A DNA stretch of 35,871 nucleotides from Chloroherpetonaceae bacterium (lineage in GTDB: Bacteria > Bacteroidota > Chlorobiia > Chlorobiales > Thermochlorobacteraceae). The notes beneath the pieces are model-generated. The model made no database searches, had not been told where the DNA came from, and saw nothing but the letters and a program-made list of their open reading frames with translations. The stretch covers positions 1 to 35,871 of the forward strand of contig JANWWM010000068.1 of NCBI GenBank assembly GCA_025055975.1, given 5' to 3'. The first letter of the stretch is position 1. The number at the start of each line of letters is the position of its first letter. Positions 11,362 to 18,491 of the stretch are shown here, in pieces. The translations under genes were made by a program, and so were the position numbers.

Positions 11362-11391
11362 ATCAGCGCGCGATTTGTCCAACAAAACTTT

Positions 11392-12327
11392 TCACTTCTT
11401 CGCCGCTTTGCGAAGCCTATCCATCAACGCAAGTCCGATGCCGCATTCGGGCACGCTTTGGCAATGAATCGTTTTGAGACCGCGAGCGTCGCATTCGCGG
11501 AAAAAGGCGTAGAGGGCGCGCGCGTAGTCGCCCAATCCTTTGCAGATGCGTTGATGCGCAAACGCTTGCGGAGGCTCCCGAAGCCCAATGTATGCGCCGC
11601 CGTAGTCGAGGTTCGAAAAATCGTCGATGATTTTCACTTCCGCTTCGGGCGCGTAGTGCCGATACTTCATTCCTGGGCTTTTCGGAATCGACGCGCGGCG
11701 CGAGATTTCAAGGCGCGTTTCGGGCGCGATGCGTCGCAATTCTTCGAGCGAGATTGCGCCTGAACGTAGCACGGTCGGGCGTTTGACCGAGCAATCGACG
11801 ACGGTGGATTCAAGTCCCAACTCGCTGTCGTCGCCTTTCAAGATCGCCTCGATTTTCCCGTTGAAGTCGTCCCAAGCCGCTTTCCACGACGTCGCGCTGG
11901 GCTTGCCCGAAAGGTTCGCCGACGGCGCGGCGATCGGAACGCCGCATTCTTTGAGAAACGCTTGCGCGAGTTTGAGCGATGGCATTCTCACGCCAATCGT
12001 GTCCAAGCCCGCGGTTACGATGTCGGGCACATACTTGCTGCGCGGCAGAACGAGCGTGAGCGGACCGGGAAAGAAGGCTTCGATGAGGCGTTCCGCGACG
12101 GGCGGAATTTTTCGGACCAAGAGCTCCAACTCGTGAAACGAAGCCACGTGCGCGATGAGAGGATTGTCGGGGGGGCGACCTTTGGCGAGGAAAATTTTTT
12201 GAACGTGAGTTTCGTCAAACGCATTCGCGCCGAGTCCATAAACGGTCTCGGTGGGAAATGCCACCACGCCGCCGTTGAGCAAAATTTGCGCGGCGATTCT
12301 GGGCGATTTCGTCAGTTTTGTTTCCAT
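11392..12327 (-). CDS. sua5: L-threonylcarbamoyladenylate synthase (Sua5 type)
   Basis: A protein of 311 residues from METKLTKSPRIAAQILL. The open frame extends upstream to 12462, but that extension is basic and unlike the family. It makes threonylcarbamoyl-AMP from Thr, bicarbonate and ATP, the first step of t6A37 modification of ANN-decoding tRNAs. The YrdC domain shows VVAFPTETVYGLGANA, KGRPPDNPLIAHV and PSANLSGKPSAT. The linker PGMKYRHYAPEAEV and a C-terminal Rossmann-like Sua5 domain distinguish it from short TsaC. The start has no close Shine-Dalgarno; a GGAGG sits about 18 bases upstream. Confidence 0.95.
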   Translation of the reverse strand: METKLTKSPRIAAQILLNGGVVAFPTETVYGLGANAFDETHVQKIFLAKGRPPDNPLIAHVASFHELELLVRKIPPVAERLIEAFFPGPLTLVLPRSKYVPDIVTAGLDTIGVRMPSLKLAQAFLKECGVPIAAPSANLSGKPSATSWKAAWDDFNGKIEAILKGDDSELGLESTVVDCSVKRPTVLRSGAISLEELRRIAPETRLEISRRASIPKSPGMKYRHYAPEAEVKIIDDFSNLDYGGAYIGLREPPQAFAHQRICKGLGDYARALYAFFRECDARGLKTIHCQSVPECGIGLALMDRLRKAAKK

Positions 12328-12390
12328 CGCTAACGAGCAAAAGAACCTCCGTTGACTTCGCCATTTTTTTCGCCCGCAATTCATAACGCC

Positions 12391-12398
12391 CAAAGGTA
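12391..12398 (-). promoter_or_regulatory. Candidate -7 element (TACCTTTG) for sua5
   Basis: On the minus strand the sequence TACCTTTG fully matches the TAnnTTTG -7 consensus of Bacteroidota/Chlorobiota and lies about 64 bases upstream of the sua5 start. The -33 position at 20-base spacing reads TTT rather than TTG. Confidence 0.4.
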
Positions 12399-12552
12399 AA
12401 GGATTTGTTTGGCGCGCGAAACGCTTTCTTGCGCTTTTGGCGCGCTCTTCCGTCGGGCGCAATCGCGTCGTTTTTCAAGCGATGAAAGGCGAATCAACCA
12501 AAACGGTTAATCGCGCCGCAAGTCGAAGTTGTAGGTTTTGAATCTTGCCCAG

Positions 12553-13122
12553 TCAGGCGTTTCGCCGACGCAGGAGGGCGAGGAGGGTTTCTTTGTCCGC
12601 GCGCGAAATTTCCCTGCCTTGAATTGGAAAGTTCGGCAGAGAGCGCGCGTAGCGGCGAAGTTCTTGGACGGTCATCGCTTCAAACGATTTCGCGGCGTTT
12701 GAGCCTTCGTCGGCGCGGAGCGAGGAGCGTTGCGAGGCGGATTGCGCTGGCGCGCTGGAAGGCTTTGTCGCGGAGCGCGAAGAGGACGCGCTCAATGGAT
12801 TGACGCTTGCGGGCGCGTTGGGCTGTTTCTTGCGAGGGCGAACCTCCACGTAAATCAACTCGTCGTGAAGCTCGACATCGGGTCTTGGAATCACATGAGC
12901 GGCGACGAGCGTGCCGACGCGCTGCGCCGCCATTCGCCCCGCATCAACGGCGGATTGAACGGCGGCGACATCGCCCACCACTTTGACGGTCATTAGCCCC
13001 GCATCGACGCGATCGATGGAAATCAATTTTACGTCGGCGGTTTTCAAAGCGGCATCGGCGGCTTCGATGGCGGCGACGAGACCTCGCGTTTCAATCAATC
13101 CAACGGCAAGTTCTTCGCGCAT
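12553..13122 (-). CDS. BMC-domain shell protein with SAP/Rho_N-like C-terminal extension
   Basis: A protein of 189 residues. Residues 1-90 form a single BMC (Pfam00936-type) domain: VGLIETRGLVAAIEAADAAL, then VKVVGDVAAVQSAVDAG and VAAHVIPRPDVEL. Such domains form hexameric tiles of protein microcompartment shells. At the pore-loop position the sibling has GGG, whereas this one has DAG (Asp40-Ala-Gly), which would place an acidic side chain at the pore. Residues ~97-147 are a Ser/Ala/Pro-rich linker. Residues ~149-187 (MTVQELRRYARSLPNF, then ISRADKETLLALLRR) resemble SAP or Rho_N helix-extension-helix folds, which bind nucleic acid; compare EutK and its C-terminal winged helix. It follows the other BMC gene by 10 bases, so the two are cotranscribed. 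Confidence 0.9.
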   Translation of the reverse strand: MREELAVGLIETRGLVAAIEAADAALKTADVKLISIDRVDAGLMTVKVVGDVAAVQSAVDAGRMAAQRVGTLVAAHVIPRPDVELHDELIYVEVRPRKKQPNAPASVNPLSASSSRSATKPSSAPAQSASQRSSLRADEGSNAAKSFEAMTVQELRRYARSLPNFPIQGREISRADKETLLALLRRRNA

Positions 13123-13132
13123 CTTTGGCGAA

Positions 13133-13414
13133 TTAGGCGGAACGCTTCGGAAGGATCATCTCGACGTCGGCATGCGGTCGAGGAATCACGTGAACGGAGA
13201 CAAGCTCGCCGACGCGCTGCGCCGCCGCCGCGCCCGCGTCGGTCGCCGCCTTGACCGCGCCCACGTCGCCGCGCACCATAACCGTTACATAGCCGCCGCC
13301 GATGGCTTCCTTGCCGATGAGTTCGACCTTGGCGGCTTTGACCATCGCGTCAGCCGCTTCGATCGCGCCGACCAAGCCTTTGGTTTCAACCATTCCCAAG
13401 GCATCCATTGCCAT
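13133..13414 (-). CDS. BMC-H microcompartment shell hexamer protein
   Basis: A protein of 93 residues, the typical size of PduA/EutM/CcmK-like BMC-H proteins that tile shell facets. The start [20 protein letters not shown] and the end [18 protein letters not shown] are classical. The pore loop is GGG at residues 39-41 ([14 protein letters not shown]). A fair Shine-Dalgarno (GGGAGA) precedes the ATG. It is the first gene of a two-gene shell operon. No pentamer (BMC-P), trimer (BMC-T), aldehyde dehydrogenase, glycyl radical enzyme or RuBisCO gene is in the window, so this looks like a satellite shell locus whose core lies elsewhere. The cargo cannot be inferred. Confidence 0.95.
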   Translation of the reverse strand: MAMDALGMVETKGLVGAIEAADAMVKAAKVELIGKEAIGGGYVTVMVRGDVGAVKAATDAGAAAAQRVGELVSVHVIPRPHADVEMILPKRSA

Positions 13415-13463
13415 ATTGAAGTTTCTCCCGTTGAGTTTTTGAAATGAGAATTGAGCGTCGATT

Positions 13464-13493
13464 TGAAGTTACGCCAAAGGCGAGCATTTGCAA
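13464..13493 (-). promoter_or_regulatory. Candidate promoter of the BMC operon
   Basis: On the minus strand a TTG (13493-13491) is followed after 19 bases by TAACTTCA (13471-13464), close to the TTG/TAnnTTTG layout. It falls in the 85-base gap between the peptidase stop and the first shell gene, about 50 bases before its start. Confidence 0.4.
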
Positions 13494-13499
13494 AGCGCG

Positions 13500-14978
13500 C
13501 TATCGCCCGTAAAGGCGTTGGCTCGCGGTTTCGTATTTGTCGCCCGCTTTCCAGCGCGGCGCGTTCGGGTTGTCGGCGATGCGCCTTGCCGCCCAAATGA
13601 ACGCCTTGACGAAGCGATGAAAGTATCGAAAATCGAAATGCTCGTCGGCTTGGTCGGCGGCTTGATGATAGTATTTGTTGATGGCATCGTCGAAGGCGCG
13701 AAAGCCGGGACTAAACGTGAGCGCGGGAACGCCTTTCTTGGCGAAACTGACGTTGTCGGAACGATCGAAAAGATTTTGTTCGGGCGCGGGATCTTGAATC
13801 GCCTCCAGTCCGAAGGCTTTGCAGGCTTCGATGAGGTCTTGCTCCGCCGTCGAGCGTTCCAAGCCAATGACGGTAACGACGCTCGTGTCGTTGTAACCCG
13901 CGCCATCGACGTTGAGGTTGAAGACGACCTTGTTGAGCGGAACGAGAGGATGTTCGGCGTAGAACTTGCTTCCGAGCAAGCCCATTTCCTCGCCCGTGCA
14001 AGCGAGAAAAATGACGCTGCGTTTCGGCGGCGATTCGCCGAAAACCCTTGCGGCGCAAAGCAAGGCGGTCGTTCCCATCGCGTTGTCGCGCGCGCCGTTG
14101 TAGATGGAATCGTCGGAGTTGGGCGTGGGTTGAATGCCGATGTGGTCGTAATGCGCCGAAAGCAACACGTATTCGTCTTTGAGCCTCGCGTCCGTTCCCT
14201 CAATCGTTCCGACGACGTTGTTTGAGATGACTTTCTGTTTCTTGTATCCGTCGGTTTCGAGTTTGCCCGCGAGTTTCTTTTCGGATTCGACGAAGGCGCG
14301 AATTTGAGAATCGTCGTCGTTCAAGAGCAAGTGCGGAAACGACGATTGCGTCTCCGAACCGTCGTCGAGCGCGAGCGTCGTTCTGCCAACGAGCGATTTG
14401 AGACGCGAGAGCGGAAACCCAAAGCGATAGAGTTCGACGAGCGCGAGCGCGCCTTTGGCTTTGGCGATTTCTTGCTTGCGCTGAAACGCGCCGAAAAGTT
14501 CTCGCGGCGAATCGTCTTCGGACGTGCCGATGCGCGCCACCACGATTTTGCCTTTGGCGTTGATGCCCTTGTAGTCGTCGCGTCCCGTCGCGCTATCCAC
14601 GATGCCGAAACCCGCATAAACGACGGGCGCGGACACGCGCGTCGCCTCGCCCGAAAGCAGCAGCGTCTCGTCGTTTGAAAACGTTTTGTCGCCGATGGCA
14701 AGAGCGACGTCGTTTGGCGCGCTTCGCTTGATGAAGGGAACGGGCTGAAGATAGTTCGGCGCGAGCGGCTTCAAGCCATATCGCAAAAATCGCGAGGCGA
14801 TGTAACGAGCGGCGACGTCGTTGCCATGCTCGCCCGTCATTCGACCGCCCAATTCGTCGGAAGCGAGAAACTTGATGTGCGCCGCAGGCTCGTTGAAGGG
14901 AAGCGAAAATTCAGGGCTGGATTGCGCGAGCAAACAAGAAGCCCAAAGAACGAAGATGAGCGAAACGATAAATCGCAT
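13500..14978 (-). CDS. Secreted M28-family metallopeptidase with PA-like insert
   Basis: A protein of 492 residues with a signal peptide (MRFIVSLIFVLWASCLLAQ). Family M28 enzymes are two-zinc aminopeptidases. The zinc and catalytic residues are all visible: His276 and Asp278 in SAHYDHIG, Asp298 in GARDNAMGTT, the Glu330-Glu331 pair in CTGEEMGLLGS, Asp358 in NLNVDGAGYND and His438 in KYYHQAADQ. Residues ~100-250 form the protease-associated-like insert (APVVYAGFGIVDSATGRDDY, then GKIVVARIG). It probably trims extracellular peptides for nutrition; the specificity is unknown. It has its own promoter behind a terminator and lies upstream of the BMC operon, though that operon appears to have a separate promoter. 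Confidence 0.93.
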   Translation of the reverse strand: MRFIVSLIFVLWASCLLAQSSPEFSLPFNEPAAHIKFLASDELGGRMTGEHGNDVAARYIASRFLRYGLKPLAPNYLQPVPFIKRSAPNDVALAIGDKTFSNDETLLLSGEATRVSAPVVYAGFGIVDSATGRDDYKGINAKGKIVVARIGTSEDDSPRELFGAFQRKQEIAKAKGALALVELYRFGFPLSRLKSLVGRTTLALDDGSETQSSFPHLLLNDDDSQIRAFVESEKKLAGKLETDGYKKQKVISNNVVGTIEGTDARLKDEYVLLSAHYDHIGIQPTPNSDDSIYNGARDNAMGTTALLCAARVFGESPPKRSVIFLACTGEEMGLLGSKFYAEHPLVPLNKVVFNLNVDGAGYNDTSVVTVIGLERSTAEQDLIEACKAFGLEAIQDPAPEQNLFDRSDNVSFAKKGVPALTFSPGFRAFDDAINKYYHQAADQADEHFDFRYFHRFVKAFIWAARRIADNPNAPRWKAGDKYETASQRLYGR

Positions 14979-15002
14979 AGCGGATGCGTTTTTGAACGGC
15001 GG

Positions 15003-15010
15003 GCAATATA
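15003..15010 (-). promoter_or_regulatory. Candidate -7/-10 element for the M28 peptidase
   Basis: On the minus strand cgTATATTGC lies 25 bases before the peptidase ATG and directly downstream of a bidirectional hairpin terminator, where a new promoter is expected. No TTG was found at the right distance. Confidence 0.35.
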
Positions 15011-15026
15011 CGCCAAAACGAAAAAG

Positions 15027-15055
15027 AAAAGGCGTTCAAGTTTTGAACGCCTTTT
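15027..15055 (-). terminator. Intrinsic terminator after the PAS gene
   Basis: A perfect 13-bp inverted repeat (aaaaggcgttcaa / ttgaacgcctttt) with a 3-base loop, followed on the minus strand by CTTTTT. It sits 24 bases after the PAS gene stop and separates that gene from the M28 peptidase. The symmetric A/T flanks could also stop plus-strand transcription. Confidence 0.65.
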
Positions 15056-15079
15056 CTCGTTTAACCCAAACCTGCGGCT

Positions 15080-15529
15080 CTACTTTTCCGCCGCAACCGT
15101 TTTGGCTTCTTCGGCAACCGCGCCATGCGCTTTGAGCGTCGACTGCATGCGCTTGTATTCCGTGATGTCGGCGATAGCCGTAACCTTGCACTTGATTCCG
15201 TCTTTGACCATCAAGGTCGGCACGACATAGATGTTGCGCAATTCGCCATCTTTTCGCACCACGACCCATTCGGCAGGCATTTCGGGCGCGCCCGCCATAA
15301 ACGCATCGTGAATGCGCGCCGCTTCGGCGCGATAATGTTCGGGCACGACCATCGTGAAATGCTTGCCAAGCATTTCTTCGCGCTCGTAGCCGTAAAGTTT
15401 GAGATACGCCTCGTTGAAATCAACGAAGTAGCCGTTCTCGTCCGTTACGCAAATCGCCATTCCCGCGTTTTCAAAAACGGCGGCGCGGAAACGTTCTTCC
15501 GTCGGAAACTCAAATTTCTTCTTGCTCAT
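15080..15529 (-). CDS. Single PAS-domain sensor protein
   Basis: A protein of 149 residues. Residues ~12-130 form one PAS/PAC unit: FRAAVFENAGMAICVTDENG, then FVDFNEAYLKLYGYEREEML, VVRKDGELRNIYVVP, and the closing KVTAIADITEYKRMQ. There is no kinase, GGDEF, HTH or transmembrane part, so it is a stand-alone cytoplasmic PAS protein, likely acting through partners or as a redox or ligand sensor. The ligand is unknown. The start is set by an excellent Shine-Dalgarno (AAAAGGAGG, 7 bases from ATG), rare in this window. It is flanked by a terminator downstream and a candidate small RNA with complementarity to its ribosome-binding site upstream. Confidence 0.9.
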   Translation of the reverse strand: MSKKKFEFPTEERFRAAVFENAGMAICVTDENGYFVDFNEAYLKLYGYEREEMLGKHFTMVVPEHYRAEAARIHDAFMAGAPEMPAEWVVVRKDGELRNIYVVPTLMVKDGIKCKVTAIADITEYKRMQSTLKAHGAVAEEAKTVAAEK

Positions 15530-15536
15530 TGGAATG

Positions 15537-15545
15537 CCTCCTTTT
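15537..15545 (-). promoter_or_regulatory. Strong Shine-Dalgarno of the PAS gene
   Basis: AAAAGGAGG on the minus strand with 7-base spacing to ATG. Most genes here lack such a site. Nine bases (AAAGGAGGC) are perfectly complementary to GCCTCCTTT in the candidate small RNA encoded about 190 bases upstream. Confidence 0.7.
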
Positions 15546-15588
15546 GTTTAGCCTGCGTTGTGAGTAATTTTCAAACCAATTGTGGCGA

Positions 15589-15617
15589 AGAATTTACGCT
15601 TTTGGTCTTTTTCCCAA
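15589..15617 (-). promoter_or_regulatory. Possible separate promoter of the PAS gene
   Basis: On the minus strand TTG (15617-15615), an 18-base gap and TAAATTCT (15596-15589) approximate the -33/-7 layout. It would start a ~56-base leader after the upstream terminator, making the upstream RNA independent of the PAS mRNA. Confidence 0.3.
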
Positions 15618-15673
15618 AATCACGGCAATCCTTTCGCTCGAAGCGTCTTTCGTCAAGAATCGTGCCGAACTCG

Positions 15674-15706
15674 AAAAAAAAAGACTCGGCTGCCCCAAGC
15701 CGAGTC
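15674..15706 (-). terminator. Strong intrinsic terminator (minus strand)
   Basis: On the minus strand GACTCGGCT, a 6-base loop and AGCCGAGTC form a perfect 9-bp stem followed by nine T. It lies 238 bases beyond the pyrD stop, with a promoter-like element in between, so it more likely ends the small RNA unit than the pyrD transcript. Confidence 0.8.
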
Positions 15707-15790
15707 CCTCTATCAACAAAACAACAAAGGAGGCTCTGATAAGCAGGAATCAGAGTCTTTGGTGTGAGAAAGAACAGAGTGATTATTAAC
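15674..15790 (-). ncRNA. Candidate small RNA with two hairpins and intrinsic terminator
   Basis: The 414-base gap 15530-15943 holds no convincing gene but has a compact minus-strand transcription unit. A -7 element TATATTTG at 15803-15796 would start RNA near 15790. The first hairpin is CTCTGAT/ATCAGAG (15755-15734, 8-base loop). A single-stranded GCCTCCTTTGTTGTTTTG follows. The end is the 9-bp hairpin and nine-T run at 15706-15674. The total length is about 115 bases. No start codon or plausible leader peptide lies within it. It could be a trans-acting RNA with an anti-Shine-Dalgarno segment, or an attenuated leader of the PAS gene. I do not recognise a known RNA family. Confidence 0.45.
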
Positions 15791-15795
15791 TGCCG

Positions 15796-15803
15796 CAAAT
15801 ATA
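15796..15803 (-). promoter_or_regulatory. Candidate -7 element of the small RNA
   Basis: TATATTTG on the minus strand is a perfect TAnnTTTG match, preceded about 40 bases upstream by an A/T-rich tract (AAAAAATTTT near 15840-15850). No TTG is present at the expected -33 position. Confidence 0.4.
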
Positions 15804-15943
15804 CGATGAACCGCTCGACGTGTTGCATTAAGGAGACGTAAAATTTTTTCCTTTTTGCGGGGGGCGAAGCGAGGGGTTGACGAATGGAGGTCGCGTCGTT
15901 TCGTCAAGCCCGTTGAGTCGGCACATTCAATTCGCGGAATGTC

Positions 15944-16882
15944 TTACGCTTTTAGCGAGCCAATGTAACTTTTGAAATCGCCATTGCCTGGAGTGGAAAA
16001 GTAACGCTCAATTTGTTCGGCGACGCTCACGCTGAGGGTTGGATAAACGAAGTTCATCGTGCCGATTTGCACTGCGCTCGCGCCGACGAGGAAGAACTCC
16101 ATCGCGTCTTCAAAACTGGCGATGCCGCCCATTCCGACGATTGGGATTTTCACGGCGTTGTAGACTTCCCAAACTTTTGCGAGCGCGACAGGCTTGATGG
16201 CGGGACCCGACAAGCCGCCCGTCACGTTTTTGAGCAACGGTTTTCGGGTTTTGTAATTGACCGCCATTCCGACGAGGGTGTTGATGAGCGACAGGGAATC
16301 GGCGCCGCCCCGCTCCGCCGCCAAAGCGATGCTGGCGATGGAGGTGACATTGGGCGTGAGTTTTATCATCAGATGGCGATTGGTAACTTTTCGCAGTTCG
16401 CTCGTGATTTCAAACGTCGCGCCCGCGTCCGTGCCAAAGATGATGCATTCGCCCTTGACGTTTGGACAAGAGAGATTGATTTCGTAGCCGCTAATGCCGT
16501 CCGCTTCTTCCAAACGACGCGCGACGGCGCAGTAGTCGTCAATGGATTTTCCCACGATGTTCACGATGACGCTCAATCGTTGCGAGCGCAGGAAGGGCAT
16601 TTTTTCGGCGATGAAGCGCTCCACGCCGACGTTGGCAAGTCCAATCGCGTTGAGCATTCCAGATGGCGTCTCGACGATGCGTTGTGGCGGATTGCCTTCG
16701 CGCTCTTCGAGGGAAATCGCCTTCGTCACGATGCCGCCAAGCTTGGAAAGGTCAATGAGTTTGGCGAGCTCTTCGCCGTAGGAAGCCGTGCCGCTGGCGA
16801 GCAAGACGGGATTTTTCAGGTCGAGTCCGCGCCCCAGCGAAATGGCGGCAGGTCGCGTTTCCGTGAGTTCAGTCGTGAGCAT
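15944..16882 (-). CDS. pyrD: Dihydroorotate dehydrogenase, class 1B catalytic subunit
   Basis: A protein of 312 residues, typical of cytosolic class 1 enzymes. It oxidises dihydroorotate to orotate in UMP synthesis using FMN. Visible motifs are LKNPVLLASGTASYGEE, TKAISLEEREGNPP, the catalytic-loop NLSCPNVKG with its Cys base, MIKLTPNVTSIASIA, and the FMN phosphate sites TGGLSGPAIKP and GMGGIASFEDAMEFFLVGAS. The catalytic Cys (not Ser) marks class 1. The LTPN signature and overall match suggest class 1B, which uses NAD+ through PyrK; no pyrK is in view. It follows pdxH by 57 bases on the same strand and may share its transcript. Confidence 0.95.
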   Translation of the reverse strand: MLTTELTETRPAAISLGRGLDLKNPVLLASGTASYGEELAKLIDLSKLGGIVTKAISLEEREGNPPQRIVETPSGMLNAIGLANVGVERFIAEKMPFLRSQRLSVIVNIVGKSIDDYCAVARRLEEADGISGYEINLSCPNVKGECIIFGTDAGATFEITSELRKVTNRHLMIKLTPNVTSIASIALAAERGGADSLSLINTLVGMAVNYKTRKPLLKNVTGGLSGPAIKPVALAKVWEVYNAVKIPIVGMGGIASFEDAMEFFLVGASAVQIGTMNFVYPTLSVSVAEQIERYFSTPGNGDFKSYIGSLKA

Positions 16883-16939
16883 GGTTGGCGATTCGGGCGC
16901 AATCTACGCAACTTTTCGTCAATGCGATGCGACGCGAGG

Positions 16940-17602
16940 TTAGGGCGAGAGACGGTCGATTTTCCAAGAGCCGTCGAGCTGTTTGAGATAGCGAAAGCGG
17001 TCGTGCAGTCGGGACGGTTGTCCTTGCCAGAATTGAAACTCGTCGGGCAACACGCGGTAGCCGCCCCAGAAGGGCGGCAGCGGCACGTCGCCCGTTGGGT
17101 ATTTGAGACCGATTTCGGCGACGCGCTTCAAAAGTTCGCCGCGCCCTGAAATGACGGCGCTTTGCTTCGATGCCCATGCGCCAATGCGACTTCCAAGCGG
17201 TCTGGTCTTGAAATAGGCTTCGGATTCTTCGCGGGAAATTTTCTCGACGCGCCCCATCACGCTAACCTGCCGCTCCAAAAGTTCCCAATGAAAGCACAAA
17301 GCGGCGAAGGGATTTTCGGCAAGTTCTTGTCCTTTGCGACTTTCGTAGTTGGTGAAGAAAACGAACCCGCGATCGTCCAGATGTTTGAGCAAGACGACGC
17401 GCGCCGACGGTTTGCCGTCTTTGGTCGCCGTGGCGAGCGTCATGGCGTTGGCTTCGAAGAATGCGACGTCGCGCTTTTTTTGCGCTTCAAGCGCGTCTTG
17501 AAACCACTTCTCGAACTGCTTGAAGGGGTTTGGATCCAAATCGCCTTCTTGCAATCCGCCGAGCGTGTAATCCTTGCGAAGATCTGAAATCGAGAGAGAC
17601 AT
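16940..17602 (-). CDS. pdxH: Pyridoxamine 5'-phosphate oxidase
   Basis: A protein of 220 residues from MSLSISDLRKDYTLGGL; the frame is open farther upstream but that part is basic and overlaps the J-domain gene. The FMN enzyme oxidises PNP/PMP to PLP. Motifs include DPNPFKQFEKWFQDAL, MTLATATKDGKPSARVVLLK, GFVFFTNYESRKG, FHWELLERQVSVMGRVE, SRIGAWASKQS, and the C-terminal PPFWGGYRVLPDEFQFWQG with RLHDRFRY. The length and order match E. coli PdxH. The product PLP serves ArgD and the class-V PLP enzyme nearby, although a direct link is not implied. It lies 29 bases after the J-domain gene. Confidence 0.96.
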   Translation of the reverse strand: MSLSISDLRKDYTLGGLQEGDLDPNPFKQFEKWFQDALEAQKKRDVAFFEANAMTLATATKDGKPSARVVLLKHLDDRGFVFFTNYESRKGQELAENPFAALCFHWELLERQVSVMGRVEKISREESEAYFKTRPLGSRIGAWASKQSAVISGRGELLKRVAEIGLKYPTGDVPLPPFWGGYRVLPDEFQFWQGQPSRLHDRFRYLKQLDGSWKIDRLSP

Positions 17603-17631
17603 TGCGTTTGACGAAAAGTTTTCCGCGCCGT

Positions 17632-18444
17632 TCAGAGACGCGCGCAGCGGGCGACGAATTGAGCGAGCGTTTCGGCGGCGCAGAGCGCCGAGCCAAGCAT
17701 CGCAATGACGAGTTTGAGGCTCAGACGGTTGCGCAGGCGCGCTTGATGACGCAAAATGTCGTCCTTGCGGCGCATCGCCTTGTCGTAGTCCGCCAGCGCC
17801 ACGACCTTGAAGACGCGAGCCGAATATCGCGCTTTTCCTTTGGAATCCACATAGCGCGCTTGCATCTCGACGAGCGCCACGTCGTCGTCGTATTGCACGG
17901 CGTAAAGTTTCTGTTTGCTGAACGGCGTCCAATCTTGATTGTAGTGAAATTTGAAGCGGACTTCGCAATCGGGATTGTGTTCGAAAAAGTGCGAGACGTT
18001 GAAGATGACGCGCCGCGCGATGTAATTGACGCGCGTCGAGAACGTGAGCCACCTGAACGCATTGAGTTCTTGCGGCGCGGCTTGCGCGAGCGGATTGACG
18101 GGAACGCCGTTTTTGAGCAACTCCTCGACGGTTACTTGACGCTGTTTGGGTCGCTCTTTGCTAACGAGTTTTTCCCATCGGCGCGGAAAGCGCGTTTGAA
18201 ACTCGCGGTCGTATTCCTCTTTGAGCGCGGGGTTGAGCAGAACGCGCTTCGCATCGAGAATGAGCTTGGCGCGCTCTTCGGCGGTTTGCTTCGTGAGCGG
18301 GTCGGCGTTGGCGAAGCGATCGGGGTGCCACTGTTTGATTTGCGCCACAAACGCCGCCTGTATGAGTTCGGGCGCATCGTAGGGGCGCACGCGCAACACC
18401 TCATAGTAATTCTTGAACCGTTCTGACGAAAGACTTGCGCTCAT
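17632..18444 (-). CDS. J-domain (DnaJ-like) protein with C-terminal hydrophobic segment
   Basis: A protein of 270 residues from MSASLSSERF. The N-terminal J domain is clear: YYEVLRVRPYDAPELI, QIKQWHPDRF with the HPD motif at 40-42, and AKRVLLNPALKEEYDREF. J domains stimulate DnaK ATPase. There is no Gly/Phe region, zinc centre or client-binding domain of true DnaJ. The middle (residues ~100-245) is of unknown fold, with VFKVVALADYDKAMRRKDD. The last ~30 residues (LKLVIAMLGSALCAAETLAQFVA) could anchor it in the membrane. It starts an apparent operon with pdxH and possibly pyrD and has the best-looking promoter in the window. The specific client is unknown. Confidence 0.85.
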   Translation of the reverse strand: MSASLSSERFKNYYEVLRVRPYDAPELIQAAFVAQIKQWHPDRFANADPLTKQTAEERAKLILDAKRVLLNPALKEEYDREFQTRFPRRWEKLVSKERPKQRQVTVEELLKNGVPVNPLAQAAPQELNAFRWLTFSTRVNYIARRVIFNVSHFFEHNPDCEVRFKFHYNQDWTPFSKQKLYAVQYDDDVALVEMQARYVDSKGKARYSARVFKVVALADYDKAMRRKDDILRHQARLRNRLSLKLVIAMLGSALCAAETLAQFVARCARL

Positions 18445-18491
18445 ACTGCCACGCAAAGAAAACGATGGAGACGATTTGGTCGGTTGCGAGG

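Noticed and set aside
15560-15830. Short open frames on both strands in the gap between the PAS gene and pyrD
   Set aside because: They run through perfect hairpins and the nine-A tract, have no family likeness and are better explained by an RNA unit.
16013-17149. A 378-codon plus-strand frame across pyrD and pdxH
   Set aside because: Antisense to two well-supported enzymes; no domain is visible.
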